The notes under the pieces were generated by a model that was not told where the DNA came from, made no database searches, and was given only the letters and a program-made list of their open reading frames with translations. Shown here in pieces: positions 32,761 to 42,334 of a stretch of 64,000 bases of DNA (its first letter is position 1; every line of letters begins with the position of its first letter). Both the position numbers and the translations under genes were made by a program. Origin of the DNA: JAHCHG01 sp041394845 (lineage in GTDB: Bacteria; Acidobacteriota; Blastocatellia; Pyrinomonadales; Pyrinomonadaceae); assembly GCA_041394845.1 (NCBI GenBank), contig JAWKHL010000001.1, positions 620,001-684,000 of the forward strand. Reading direction: 5' to 3'.

Positions 32761-33597
32761 ATGCAGGCGAGAACAAACGGAATGAGAAACCGGATCGGGG
32801 AAAAATTCGAGGAATTGAAAAACCGTAAAAAGGGCGGTCTGATCCCTTTTGTCGTCGCCGGGGACCCGGACCTCGGGACGACTCTGGAATTGATTCTGGA
32901 GTTGGGGAAAAGAGGTGCTTCGGTCATCGAACTGGGCGTGCCTTTTTCCGATCCGGTGGCCGACGGTCCGACCATTCAGGCTTCGGCCGAAAGGGCTTTG
33001 CGAAAACGGTTCGGCGTCCGGGAGGTCTTGGATCTGGTCGCCGAGGCCCGCCGTCGCGGTTGCGATACGCCGATCATCCTGTTCAGTTATTTCAATCCGA
33101 TCTACCGTTTCGGTCTGGAGAATTTCGCCGTCGCGGCCCGGGAAGCCGGGGCCGACGGCGTTTTGATAACAGATCTGATACCGGAGGAATCCGGTGAATT
33201 TCACGGCCTTTTGACCGATCTGGAGCTTTGTTTGATCACCCTGGCCGCCCCGACCTCTTCGGACGAAAGGCTGAAAAAGATCTGCCAAAAAACCGCCGGG
33301 TTCGTTTACGCCGTCTCGAGGGCCGGCGTGACGGGGGCGAGGAACGAAATGAGTTCCGAGGCCGAAGTGCTGGTCAGGCGTTTGCGGAAATTTACCGATC
33401 AGCCGGTTGCGGTGGGGTTCGGGATCTCAAATGCGGAGCAGGTTCGCGAGACCTGGCGATACGCCGATGCGGCCGTTGTCGGTTCGGCGATTGTTCGCGA
33501 GATGATCCGGCTGGCTCCCGATCCTGACCGGGTTCCGGGGGATTTTGTCGAACGGATCGGCCGTTTCGCAGCTCGGCTTTTGCCTCCCGAGGATTGA
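32761..33597 (+). CDS. trpA: Tryptophan synthase alpha chain
   Basis: Cleaves indole-3-glycerol phosphate to indole and glyceraldehyde 3-phosphate, and channels indole to TrpB. The catalytic Glu and Asp lie in VIELGVPFSDPVADGPTIQ and ITDLIPEES, with the phosphate-binding GFGISNAEQ near the C-terminus. The start is uncertain: TTG 32746, ATG 32761 (with GGTGGGGAG immediately before) or ATG 32782 are all in frame. I use 32761, giving 278 residues. The trpB-trpA spacer contains the short direct words GTGATGGGTGATAGG, similar to those in the 38476 palindrome. It is the last trp gene in this cluster, and trpE and trpG are not in the window. Confidence 0.93.
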   Translation: MQARTNGMRNRIGEKFEELKNRKKGGLIPFVVAGDPDLGTTLELILELGKRGASVIELGVPFSDPVADGPTIQASAERALRKRFGVREVLDLVAEARRRGCDTPIILFSYFNPIYRFGLENFAVAAREAGADGVLITDLIPEESGEFHGLLTDLELCLITLAAPTSSDERLKKICQKTAGFVYAVSRAGVTGARNEMSSEAEVLVRRLRKFTDQPVAVGFGISNAEQVRETWRYADAAVVGSAIVREMIRLAPDPDRVPGDFVERIGRFAARLLPPED

Positions 33598-33723
33598 CTG
33601 GTCAAAAAAAACGGAAACTTTCCACCGACTTAAAAAACTTCAATCATTCTCCGGCAAAAACACCCGCCGAACAACGACCCGGGCTTTCCGGGCTTTTTCC
33701 CAATGAACCGTTCCCGAAAAAAC

Positions 33724-34230
33724 TCAGTTGACCGGGGTTTTTTGAATTTTCGAATGGATCTCGTGGATCTTCAAAAGGGCGGCCGAACCGTACCATTTGA
33801 TCAGTTCGGCTTTGAAGATCCCGGCTTTGACCGACGGGTCGCTATCGACCAGGGCGCGGGCTTCCTCGATGGTCTTTACGTCGAAAACGAAAAGCCCGCG
33901 ATTCTCGCCCCCCTCGACGAAAGGACCGGCCAGAACCAGCTTCCCCTCTTTGGCCAAGCGACCCATATTGGCGAAATGCCCTTCGAACAATTCCTTTCGT
34001 TTTTTCTCGTCGGTAATCTTGGCCGGGCCGGTTTTCAATATCACCAGAACAAAGGAACGCATTCCGTACTCATCGGCCCCGAGTTGCCCGGCCAGTTCGG
34101 CGTCGTAAACCGGTTCTGCCGGAGCTTTATCGGGCGATTTGCCGGTTTGGGCGAAAACCCCGGCGGTCGAAACGAAAAGGGAAAAAAGAAGGACGGCAAA
34201 AAATTTGAAGGCGAAATTATTGGTTTTCAT
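33724..34230 (-). CDS. Secreted YCII-related protein
   Basis: 168 residues from ATG 34230, chosen because MKTNNFAFKFFAVLLFSLFV...GVFAQ is a clear signal peptide. The longer frame to 34278 lies inside the upstream gene. The mature part (about 60-150) resembles the YCII fold: a strand FVLVILKTGP, a helix with EGHFANMGRLAKEGKLVLAG, then GENRGLFVFDVKTIEEARALVDSDPSVKAGIF (quoted by its main words). The histidine and aspartate positions of YCII proteins are present (H in EGHF, D in DSDPSV). Secreted versions occur in acidobacteria and their function is unknown. The start overlaps the end of the DUF2339 gene by 14 bases, so they are co-translated. Confidence 0.82.
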   Translation of the reverse strand: MKTNNFAFKFFAVLLFSLFVSTAGVFAQTGKSPDKAPAEPVYDAELAGQLGADEYGMRSFVLVILKTGPAKITDEKKRKELFEGHFANMGRLAKEGKLVLAGPFVEGGENRGLFVFDVKTIEEARALVDSDPSVKAGIFKAELIKWYGSAALLKIHEIHSKIQKTPVN

Positions 34231-36727
34231 AAATCTCTTCGGAAACTGAATCGATCTCCGGAGCGGATTTCTTTTCATCGTTGGAAATCCCCTCGAAGAT
34301 CAGATGCTTATATTTGTTGTACAAGAATGAGATCGTCAGCAAAAGGATGCCGAGCGAAACAAAGACGATCGTTTTGGAAATGGTATCAAGTTCGGTCCTG
34401 TCGTAAAAGAACAGTTTGGCCAGAACCAAAGTGAAGAGGGCGATGGCCGCGATCCGCAGGTGTTTTTTGTTGAAATAAATGCCGAGCGCCACGAGAAAAA
34501 GCGCGTAGGTCCCCCAGAGGATGGAAATTCCAAGTTTGAAGGAATCGTTGTAATGAAAAAGGTCCATCCAGTTGATGAGTTCGGAACTGACGATGATCCA
34601 AACCGCGAAATGAAGAAACAGGTCGTAGATGACGGTGAGAACCTTTCCCGGAATCAAACGGGTCAGAAATTCCTTTTTGATCTGCAGATGACTGACCAGG
34701 CAAAGCGCGGCGAAAAACGCAATACAGATGTAGCGGGCGCCGATGTAAAAGGGGCCTGGCCGGAACATTTCCCAATGGCGGGTGTGGTCCAGGACCTCCA
34801 TGCCATCAGTGAAAGACAAAAAGCTTTTCCGGAGCAAAAACAAAAGGAAAAGCCCCAGCGTGATGAAGATAAATCCGGCAAAAGAGTTGAGTCCGAGACC
34901 GACGAACCCGAGGACCGAATCTTTTACCTTTCGAATATTGACCAGAGATAAAACCGAGAGGAAAAGCATCGTGTAATTGATCTGCGCCAGTCCGTTGAAG
35001 TAGTTCAGATCCTGGTTGTTGATGATGTAACTATCGTTTCCGGGGGAAGCGGCCGGGACTTTCATCGCCTCCACCCGGTTGAAAAAGAACTGGCCGATCT
35101 CGGTCCGGAAAGTGTTGTAAAGTGCAAGCAGAAAAATGGCGGGAAATACGTAACTTGAAAATTGGTAAAAAAGTCGCAAAAGTTCGGATGCGCCCGATTC
35201 TTCTTCTTCGGGCGGATTTTTCCGATTGATAAAATAAAGCGCCCCGAAAGCGGCCGTGTAGATCAGCGAGGTCAGGAATTCCGGGTTAAAGAGCGGGGTT
35301 TTCACTTCGTTTCCGACGGCGGAAACGATCAGGTCGCTGAACAGACTCGAACTGGCCAGCATCATCAACGAATAAGAGAAAAATTCGAACAGGGGAATTT
35401 TCCCGGTCCGGCCCGTCCAGAAAAGGAACAGGGCCTCGGCCGTCCAGATCAATGTGATCCAGTTTCCGTCGAACTGAACCGGTATGGCGATGGTCGCGAA
35501 GGTCAGGACCAGAGCCGTCATCAAAATGATTCCGGACCGGTGCCCGAGCCGGAGTTTGCCGAGGGCAAAGCCGATCAAAAGATAAAACAATGCGTTGACG
35601 GCGGTGAACAAACCGAGGAACCGGTCCCCGCCCTCGCGGGAGTTGATGATGGCGTACCCGAAACCGTAAAAAATAAAGGCATTGGACAGGATCAGAGATA
35701 CATTGACAAAGGTGAAACGCTCGCCCGAAATGGTTTTGTAAACGAGAAAGGTCGTTAAAAAGATCAGGAAAAAAGCCGCCGCAAAACCGAGAGCCAGCCC
35801 GAAACGCTCCTCCGGCCGGTAGGCGGTGGCGAACCAGACCAGATAGATCAGCCAGCTGACGCAAAAAGCCGAGTAGAACAGCGAGCGCCAGTATTTTTTG
35901 ACCGAAACGGCCAGAATTCCGAGATTGATGGTCGTTATGTAGCTGAAAAAGAATGGATAATTGGCCGAACCGGTGCTCAGCAGAAATGGGATCGTATAGG
36001 CTCCGACGAGAGCGAAATGAGCGATGATCACCCGGTTGTAGATGAGCGACATAAAAACCGTAAAGACCGTGAAGATCAGCATCAGAGCGAAGGCGGCGGT
36101 TTGCGAGATCAGTTGATAGAGCGCGAAGGCGAAATAGGTCACGAAATAAAGGATCACCACCCCTCCGCTCAGAAGAACGGCGCTGAAATTATTGTATCTG
36201 GCCTTCAATCTGAAGGCGATCGCCAAAAGGGCAAAACCGAACAAATAAAAGAGAATGATCAGCATCCCCGGTCTGATCCAATCGTGATCGTAGGCGTATT
36301 TGGTTCCGATCGCGACGCCGAGGGCCGTGATCGCGATTCCGACCAGACTGATCAGGTTTTCCCCGATAAATCTCTCCAGATCGGATTTTACGAGCGGCGC
36401 GGCGGCCGGGACCTCCGTTTGCGGGATTCCGCCGCCTCCGCCGGGGTTGGGCGGAGGCGGATTATCGGCCGTTGGCTCGGCATTTTCCCTCCGGTTTCTT
36501 TCAAATGGAGAGATGTATGGCCGGTTTTCGACCGGCGGGGGCGTTCCTTCCGGCGCGACCTCCGGCGGTTGGACCGGCGGCGGCTGGGAAAAGCGAAAAG
36601 ATTCGGATTTTATGGATTCGAGCTGGGAGCGAAGAAGGCGGATTTCGTTCTGAACGTCGGTTTGATACCGGGCCAGATCCTCCAGCCTTTTTTCGAGGTA
36701 GTTGATTTTGCTCCGGAGATCGGACAT
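34217..36727 (-). CDS. DUF2339 multi-pass membrane protein
   Basis: 836 residues. The N-terminus (1-50) is a coiled coil (IRLLRSQLESIKSES region), followed by a Pro-rich linker (about 55-110), then roughly 20 hydrophobic segments to near the C-terminus. The first helices, with LVGIAITALGVAIGTKYAYD and the FGFALLAIAFRLKARY block, are typical of DUF2339 (predicted membrane protein family). No catalytic motif is known to me in this family. The C-terminal tail is charged and cytosolic. It is co-transcribed with the YCII-like gene, whose start it overlaps. Confidence 0.88.
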   Translation of the reverse strand: MSDLRSKINYLEKRLEDLARYQTDVQNEIRLLRSQLESIKSESFRFSQPPPVQPPEVAPEGTPPPVENRPYISPFERNRRENAEPTADNPPPPNPGGGGGIPQTEVPAAAPLVKSDLERFIGENLISLVGIAITALGVAIGTKYAYDHDWIRPGMLIILFYLFGFALLAIAFRLKARYNNFSAVLLSGGVVILYFVTYFAFALYQLISQTAAFALMLIFTVFTVFMSLIYNRVIIAHFALVGAYTIPFLLSTGSANYPFFFSYITTINLGILAVSVKKYWRSLFYSAFCVSWLIYLVWFATAYRPEERFGLALGFAAAFFLIFLTTFLVYKTISGERFTFVNVSLILSNAFIFYGFGYAIINSREGGDRFLGLFTAVNALFYLLIGFALGKLRLGHRSGIILMTALVLTFATIAIPVQFDGNWITLIWTAEALFLFWTGRTGKIPLFEFFSYSLMMLASSSLFSDLIVSAVGNEVKTPLFNPEFLTSLIYTAAFGALYFINRKNPPEEEESGASELLRLFYQFSSYVFPAIFLLALYNTFRTEIGQFFFNRVEAMKVPAASPGNDSYIINNQDLNYFNGLAQINYTMLFLSVLSLVNIRKVKDSVLGFVGLGLNSFAGFIFITLGLFLLFLLRKSFLSFTDGMEVLDHTRHWEMFRPGPFYIGARYICIAFFAALCLVSHLQIKKEFLTRLIPGKVLTVIYDLFLHFAVWIIVSSELINWMDLFHYNDSFKLGISILWGTYALFLVALGIYFNKKHLRIAAIALFTLVLAKLFFYDRTELDTISKTIVFVSLGILLLTISFLYNKYKHLIFEGISNDEKKSAPEIDSVSEEIYENQ

Positions 36728-36840
36728 GTTTTTGGTGGTCCCGAAAAGATCGCTTTTTGGTAAATTTGAAACCCGGCCACCTAACTTTATAACGAATTAC
36801 CCTTATAAGAAAAGTGAAAACAAATTCTTTTTCCCCTTAG

Positions 36841-37144
36841 ATACTGAGTAATCAAAATTTATTACCAATTTATTCAGCCACAGAGAACACCGAGAACACC
36901 GAGGTTTTTTTTGTCGATCAAACGACTTGTCTCTGAGTTCTCGGTGTTCTCTGTGACTATTAATAAAAAAACTTAGATTACAGTGTATTAAATACTGAGT
37001 AATCAAAATTTATTAACAATAAATTTAGCCACAGAGAACATCGAGGGCACCGAGGAATTATTGTCGATCAAACTATTTGTCTCTGAGTTCTCGGTGTTCT
37101 CTGTGGCTAAATATAAAAAAAAACTTAAGTTACAGAATATTAAA
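36841..37144. repeat. Two tandem copies of palindromic repeat family A
   Basis: Copy 1 spans 36841-36990 and copy 2 spans 36992-37144. Each starts ATACTGAGTAATCAAAATTTATTA, given here as its first bases at 36841 and 36993, and carries the core palindrome GCCACAGAGAACA... mirrored by ...TGTTCTCTGTGGC. Copy 1 ends AGATTACAGTGTATTA, the reverse complement of its start with few changes, so the ends act as terminal inverted repeats. Copy 2 ends CTTAAGTTACAGAATAT. The intergenic region 36728-37178 holds these elements and no gene that I can see. Confidence 0.85.
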
Positions 37145-37178
37145 TAAACTGATGCAAAAAATTAAAGAACGGCCCCGG

Positions 37179-38066
37179 TCATTTTTTCAGCAAGAACTCC
37201 AGCGGCATAAACGCCCGCAGGCTCCAGTAGATCTCCGAATGACCGGCTCCGTTGATCTTGCGGGTGATCCAGTTTTTCTCCCGAACGTACCCTTTTTTCG
37301 CCATCAGTTTATCGGCCCGTTTTTGAAAGGGTTCGTATTCGGCGTCGAGACCAAGGGTTCCGTAATCGAAATATATCCGGTGCCCGGCCGGGGCGGGAAG
37401 ACTTTCGGCCATATAATCGATCATCACGCCTTCGCCCAAAGGGAAATGAGGCGAAACGCAGGCCGCGCCGCCGAAGACCTCCGGGTATTCGCTGATCGTG
37501 TAAAGGGCCATCAGACCGCCCATGCTCGAACCCATCACGAAGGTGTTCTCGCGGTCCGAAAGGGTCGAAAAATTGCGGTCGATGAAGGGTTTCAGTTCCG
37601 AGACGATGAATTTCAGATAGGAATCCGAACCGGTTCCCGGCGGCATTATGTATTTGTTGGATTTGGCGTTCCGGTCGTTGACCAATGCGAATGCTTTTTC
37701 GGGAGCGAATTCCTTGAGCCGGTTCCCGTTCGACCAGATGCCGACGACGATCGTGTCGCGCGCTCTTCCCTGATCGATCAGTTTCCCCAAAACCTCGTCG
37801 ATCCCCCATTCGATCCCCTGATAGGCGTCCTTCGGGTTGAACATATTCTGTCCGTCATTGACGTAAAGAACGGCGAATTTTTTATCCTTGGAATAATTGA
37901 GCGGCAACCAGACATCGACGGTCCGGCGTTCGGTCAGTTGGGACGGAAATTTTTTATAGCGGTAAATGACATTGATGATGCCTTCGCCGGTGATCTTCTT
38001 CGGTTTTTGGGCGGGGCAAACCGCGGTGATGCAAAAAAGTAATGCCAGTAAAAAGGTGAATCGCAT
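37179..38066 (-). CDS. Secreted alpha/beta-hydrolase, esterase D / enterochelin esterase-like
   Basis: 295 residues with a signal peptide (MRFTFLLALLFCITAVCPAQ). The hydrolase fold is shown by the nucleophile elbow GSSMGG (179-184, Ser181), the N-terminal VDVWLPLNYSKDKKFAVLYVNDG block typical of the putative esterase (Fes/IroE-like) family, and a late histidine in GAGHSEIYW (about 275) as the third triad member. The substrate is unknown; family members hydrolyse siderophore or acyl esters. It is monocistronic, flanked on both sides by palindromic repeats. Confidence 0.85.
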   Translation of the reverse strand: MRFTFLLALLFCITAVCPAQKPKKITGEGIINVIYRYKKFPSQLTERRTVDVWLPLNYSKDKKFAVLYVNDGQNMFNPKDAYQGIEWGIDEVLGKLIDQGRARDTIVVGIWSNGNRLKEFAPEKAFALVNDRNAKSNKYIMPPGTGSDSYLKFIVSELKPFIDRNFSTLSDRENTFVMGSSMGGLMALYTISEYPEVFGGAACVSPHFPLGEGVMIDYMAESLPAPAGHRIYFDYGTLGLDAEYEPFQKRADKLMAKKGYVREKNWITRKINGAGHSEIYWSLRAFMPLEFLLKK

Positions 38067-38290
38067 AATTTCATTGAGGGGATTTTGCGTTTTCCATTTT
38101 AACCGAAAAGCCCGATAAAAAGAATTTCACCGAATCCGTAATTACCAATAAATGCGGAAAGGTTTTTTTATTCCGCGAAACCGTCCGTCCGGGAGTTTGG
38201 TTTTTATTTTTAAAGCGGGATGAAATACGGTTTAAAACCCCCGGAGCCGACAAATTTGCTAAACCGCATTTTTTTGGCCAATATATTTAG

Positions 38291-38610
38291 TACTGTGTAA
38301 TCAAAATTTATTAACAATAAATTTAGCCACAGAGAACACAGAGGGCACCGAGGAATTATTGTCGATCAAACTATTTGTCTCTGAGTTCTCGGTGTTCTCT
38401 GTGGCTAAATATAAAAAAACTTAAGTTACAGAATAATTACTCTGAAAATAAAAAAACTGAAGTTTTGTTAAATTTGTGATGGGTGATGGGTGATGGGATA
38501 AAACTTAATTGTCTGATTATCTGACTCTACTGCCTGATATTATCTGTTTAACTTTTCACCCATCACCCATCACCCATCACTAAACTGTAATTTTTTTAAT
38601 TTACACAGTA
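38291..38610. repeat. Composite MITE-like element with 10-bp perfect terminal inverted repeats
   Basis: TACTGTGTAA at 38291-38300 is mirrored exactly by TTACACAGTA at 38601-38610. Inside are a family A palindrome (38291 to about 38436) and a second palindrome with 22-bp perfect arms at 38476-38497 and 38559-38580, built of three GTGATGG-type words. There is no ORF inside. The ends match those of the elements at 36841-36990 and 61585-61649. Confidence 0.8.
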
Positions 38611-38639
38611 TTTAGGATTCACAAACTAAAAAAATTGAT

Positions 38640-38722
38640 TTTGCCACAGAGGACACGGAGAACACCGGGAAAAACTTTTACAAAAAAAACATCTCTGTGA
38701 ACTCCGTGTCCTCCGTGGCAAA
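38640..38722. repeat. Palindrome directly upstream of hutU
   Basis: The segment 38640-38660 (starting TTTGCCACAGAGGACAC) is mirrored by 38702-38722, 21 bases each, with one mismatch at most. It shares the GCCACAGAG word with family A but differs in the loop. It ends 13 bases before the hutU start, so it lies in the hutU leader and could affect its translation. The gap 38067-38735 holds only these repeats. Confidence 0.75.
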
Positions 38723-38735
38723 AATAAAAAAAACC

Positions 38736-40385
38736 ATGAAACGAACTGTCAAAGCCCCGACCGGAACCGAACTGACCTGCAAAAACTGGCTATCGGAGGC
38801 CGCTTACCGGATGATCCAGAACAATCTCGACCCGGACGTGGCGTTCGATCCCGAAAATCTGATCGTTTACGGCGGTCGGGGAAAAGCGGCCCGCAACTGG
38901 GAGTCGTTCGACGCCATCCTTGAGAGCCTCAAAAATCTGGAAGAGGACGAAACCCTTCTGGTTCAATCGGGAAAACCGGTCGGGGTTTTCAAGACCCACA
39001 CGGATGCGCCGAAGGTTCTCTTGGCCAATTCGAACATCGTCCCGCATTGGGCGACGCAGGAGAATTTCGACCGCTGGGAGCGCGAAGGTTTGATCATGTA
39101 CGGTCAGATGACGGCCGGGAGCTGGATCTACATCGGCACGCAGGGGATTTTGCAGGGAACCTACGAGACTTTCGGTTCTCTGGCAAGGCAAAACGGCTGG
39201 GGCGATCTGCGCGGTAAATTCGTCCTGACGGCCGGACTCGGCGAGATGGGCGGGGCGCAGGCGCAGGCCGTCACCTTTAACGGCGGGGTCGCCCTTTTGG
39301 TCGAAGTCGATCCGTGGCGGATCGAGCGGCGTCTGCAACTGAAACAGGTCGATACTTCGAGCGAAGACCTCGACGAAGCGCTGGAGATGGTCGGAGAATC
39401 GGTCGAAAAAGGCGAGGCCCGCTCGATCGCCTTTCTGGGCAACGCTTCGGAAGTTCATCACGAGTTATTAAAACGCGGGATCACCCCGGACGTCGTAACC
39501 GATCAGACCTCGGCTCACGACGTTCTTTTCGGCTACATCCCGGCGGGGTTGTCGCTCAAAGAGGCGGACGAGTTGCGAAAATCGGACCAGACCGAATACG
39601 AAAAACGGGCGATGGATTCAATGGCCCGCCACGTCGAGGCGATGCTTGAATTTCAGCGGCGCGGGGCGATCGTTTTCGATTACGGGAACAACCTCCGGCA
39701 AAGGGCCAAGGACGCCGGGGTCGAGAACGCCTTTGATTATCCGGGTTTCGTCCCGGCCTACATCCGCCCGCTGTTTTGCGAGGGCAAGGGGCCTTTCCGC
39801 TGGGTCGCTCTGTCGGGCGAAAAAGAGGACATTTACCGCACGGACGAGGCGATAATGAATCTTTTCCCCGAAAACGACCATCTGACGCGCTGGCTGATGA
39901 TGGCGCAGGAAGAGGTCGAATTTCAGGGACTCCCGGCCAGGATCTGCTGGCTCGGTTACGGCGAGCGGGCCAAAGCCGGCCTCAAACTGAACGAGATGGT
40001 CGCTGACGGCACGCTTAAAGCCCCGATCGTCATCGGCCGCGATCATCTCGATTGCGGCTCGGTCGCCTCGCCCAACCGCGAAACGGAAAGTATGAAAGAC
40101 GGCTCGGACGCCATCGCCGACTGGGTTTATCTCAACGCCATGATCAACGCCGTCGGCGGCGCAACCTGGGTTTCCCTCCACCACGGCGGCGGAGTCGGCA
40201 TCGGCTATTCCTTGCACGCCGGCCAGGTGATCGTCGCTGACGGCACGCCCGAAGCCGCCCGGAGGATCGAAAGAGTTCTCACCACCGACCCCGGAATGGG
40301 CGTCATCCGGCACGTTGACGCGGGTTATGAGGAGGCGATGGAGTTTGCGGAGAGGAATGATGTTAAAATTCCGATGATAAAATGA
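38736..40385 (+). CDS. hutU: Urocanate hydratase
   Basis: Second step of histidine degradation: urocanate to imidazolonepropionate with tightly bound NAD+. The 549 residues match the family. Recognisable blocks are NNLDPDVAFDPENLIVYGG, GLGEMGGAQAQAV for NAD binding, DQTSAHDVLFGYIP, and DHLDCGSVASPNRETESMKDG-type sequence (quoted in part) around the active-site cysteine, then HHGGGVGIGYSLHAGQ near the C-terminus. I start at ATG 38736; the frame extends upstream to 38697 but only into the repeat. No other hut gene is in the window, so histidine catabolism genes are scattered or incomplete here. Confidence 0.95.
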   Translation: MKRTVKAPTGTELTCKNWLSEAAYRMIQNNLDPDVAFDPENLIVYGGRGKAARNWESFDAILESLKNLEEDETLLVQSGKPVGVFKTHTDAPKVLLANSNIVPHWATQENFDRWEREGLIMYGQMTAGSWIYIGTQGILQGTYETFGSLARQNGWGDLRGKFVLTAGLGEMGGAQAQAVTFNGGVALLVEVDPWRIERRLQLKQVDTSSEDLDEALEMVGESVEKGEARSIAFLGNASEVHHELLKRGITPDVVTDQTSAHDVLFGYIPAGLSLKEADELRKSDQTEYEKRAMDSMARHVEAMLEFQRRGAIVFDYGNNLRQRAKDAGVENAFDYPGFVPAYIRPLFCEGKGPFRWVALSGEKEDIYRTDEAIMNLFPENDHLTRWLMMAQEEVEFQGLPARICWLGYGERAKAGLKLNEMVADGTLKAPIVIGRDHLDCGSVASPNRETESMKDGSDAIADWVYLNAMINAVGGATWVSLHHGGGVGIGYSLHAGQVIVADGTPEAARRIERVLTTDPGMGVIRHVDAGYEEAMEFAERNDVKIPMIK

Positions 40386-40389
40386 GAAT

Positions 40390-40968
40390 ATGACGAAACT
40401 TGAATTTAATCTTCTGGATGACGAATCGGCGATGGAAACGATTGAGACGGTCGGAAAATTAGCCGATGAAAACGAAATTGATTGGGCTTTGGCGGGCGGT
40501 TTGGCGGTGATCCTTTACGGTAGCGACAGATTAACTAAGGATGTTGACATTATCGCGTCAAAAAAATTGCCGCTCAAAAGCGACGGAAATCTGGTTCAAG
40601 GCGGCGAGCGGTACACTGTAAACACTGCGAAAAGGGCTGTTTCAGTCGATTGGATCACGAGAAATGACGAGGCTAAGAAATTTTACCAACGAGCCTTACA
40701 AGATGCCGTGATGATTGCCGACACACCGATTCTCACGCCCGAATGGTTAGTCATTCTGAAATACATCGCCGGACGCTTTAAAGATCAGGAGGACGGGGTT
40801 TTCCTTTTGGGTAAAAAAGGGTTGGTCAACCGAAAAAAAATCAAGCAAATGATCATCGAAATCGGAAGCAACGAAACTTGGGCGGCTTTCAAAGCCGGTT
40901 TGGAGCGTTGGTATGAGTTGGCTGACGGCAGAAAAACTCCCGTCAAAGAAGGCTATATTGACTCTTAA
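40390..40968 (+). CDS. Nucleotidyltransferase-like protein (AbiEii/MNT type)
   Basis: 192 residues. The polymerase-beta-like signature is seen as ALAGGLAVILYGSDRLTKDVDII (about 34-55, quoted by its key residues G36-G37, R47, D51, D53), the pattern GG-A-x(3)-YG-x(2)-R-x-T-x-D-x-D of AbiEii/AbiGii-like and related minimal nucleotidyltransferases. The rest is mixed alpha/beta with TPEWLVILKYIAGRFKDQED, which fits the same family. It starts four bases after hutU but is AT-richer and unrelated in function, so it marks the beginning of an accessory stretch. A broken paralogue is at 44807-45119. A toxin role is possible but not shown, and no antitoxin gene is adjacent. Confidence 0.75.
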   Translation: MTKLEFNLLDDESAMETIETVGKLADENEIDWALAGGLAVILYGSDRLTKDVDIIASKKLPLKSDGNLVQGGERYTVNTAKRAVSVDWITRNDEAKKFYQRALQDAVMIADTPILTPEWLVILKYIAGRFKDQEDGVFLLGKKGLVNRKKIKQMIIEIGSNETWAAFKAGLERWYELADGRKTPVKEGYIDS

Positions 40969-41028
40969 AAATTTGAAGCGGGGTATGAGAAAGAAGCTCG
41001 ATTTCTTAAATTTCCGGGAGCAAATCAA

Positions 41029-42087
41029 ATGAAAAAAGTTGTTATTGCAGTTTTTTGTTTGGCTTTATTTCACTCAATTTTCTTTTCACAAATTTCTGAT
41101 GAAAATCAAACAAAATCTAAAATCTATTCAGAATCCTTGCCCTATGAACCGACCGAACTCCCGGATCAGGATGCCAAAAACCGAAAAAAAACAAAAAAGA
41201 AAAAAGATAAAAAAGCAAATATTCGGGGAATACAGACGAGTAACAGCCTGACCATTCCGGTAACTGTAATTGACGATCAGGGGAGAGTGAAAACCGATTT
41301 GAAAAAATCGGATTTTCAAATCTTTGTGGATGATAAAGAAATTGTTGATTTTACTTTGGAGGACAAGGCGAAAACGCTAAATCTTGTGTTGTTATTGGAT
41401 AAAAGTCCTTCGACCTGGAAACAGTTCAGGGAACTGCAGGATTTATTAATAAAAATGGTTGAAGATCTTGACCCGGAAGATAAGGTTATGTTGGCGGAAT
41501 TTGATGAGAGGTTTAAGGTCAGGACAAAATTTACAAATGATAAGCAGGAAGTGATAAAAGGGATCAACGAAATAAAATCCTTTGGCGGAACGGGGCTTTA
41601 TGATGCGGTTCGAAGAATTTTTAAAGAGGAAATACTTGATTTAGAAGGTCGAACTGCAATCGTTTTAATTACTGACGGCGTAGATACGACCTCCCAAAAA
41701 TCTGATTACGAAAAATCCCTGGAAGAAGCCGAAAAGTATGATATTCCGGTATTTGTCATTTACCTCGATACGTTTGTGCCATTGGATGATACTAAAAAGA
41801 GCAAGAATCCCGTTCCAAAAACCATGACCAAAGAAGAATATGAAATTGGGAAATATTATTTAACCGATCTGGTCAGACTTTCGGGCGGAAGAGTAAGTTT
41901 ATTTAATGACTTTTCAGGTTCTCAAAAAGGAGAGTTGCCAAAATTTGCACGGGAACTCAGACAAAAATACTATCTGAAATTTTCCCCGATTGACGCAGAA
42001 AATTCCGTTGAACGAAAACAAATAAAAGTCCGGGTGAATTATCCGGATCTTATTTTGTTTGCAAAGGGAAGTTACATATCAAATTAA
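41029..42087 (+). CDS. Secreted VWFA-related acidobacterial protein
   Basis: 352 residues with a signal peptide (MKKVVIAVFCLALFHSIFFS), a very basic Lys-rich linker (about 50-63), then the short strand domain LTIPVTVIDDQGRVKTDLKK and a von Willebrand A domain. The MIDAS motif is D124-K-S126-P-S128 (LLLDKSPST), with a later LITDGVDTTS. The order, with DLKKSDFQIFVDDKEI before the VWA domain, is the VWFA-related domain described for Acidobacteria. It binds a divalent ion and presumably a protein ligand outside the cell. Base composition is AT-richer than the metabolic genes. Confidence 0.88.
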   Translation: MKKVVIAVFCLALFHSIFFSQISDENQTKSKIYSESLPYEPTELPDQDAKNRKKTKKKKDKKANIRGIQTSNSLTIPVTVIDDQGRVKTDLKKSDFQIFVDDKEIVDFTLEDKAKTLNLVLLLDKSPSTWKQFRELQDLLIKMVEDLDPEDKVMLAEFDERFKVRTKFTNDKQEVIKGINEIKSFGGTGLYDAVRRIFKEEILDLEGRTAIVLITDGVDTTSQKSDYEKSLEEAEKYDIPVFVIYLDTFVPLDDTKKSKNPVPKTMTKEEYEIGKYYLTDLVRLSGGRVSLFNDFSGSQKGELPKFARELRQKYYLKFSPIDAENSVERKQIKVRVNYPDLILFAKGSYISN

Positions 42088-42334
42088 ACTTTTATTGAAT
42101 TTTGATGATGTGATTTGGACTGGAAATCTCAAGCGCTGGGATCACCGTTTGAACCGACATTGGCGAGTTTGGCTGCTTCCATAATTGAAAATTGTAACAC
42201 AAGGATTTGAATAAAATGTAGGAGATTTTTGGTTGGAAATTGAGTTTAAGCTATGGAGATGCTGTGTATGAAGAGGCGGTCGATTTTAAAAAAGGAATTG
42301 GTCAAAGTGCCGATGTCTAAAAAATAAAGATCCT

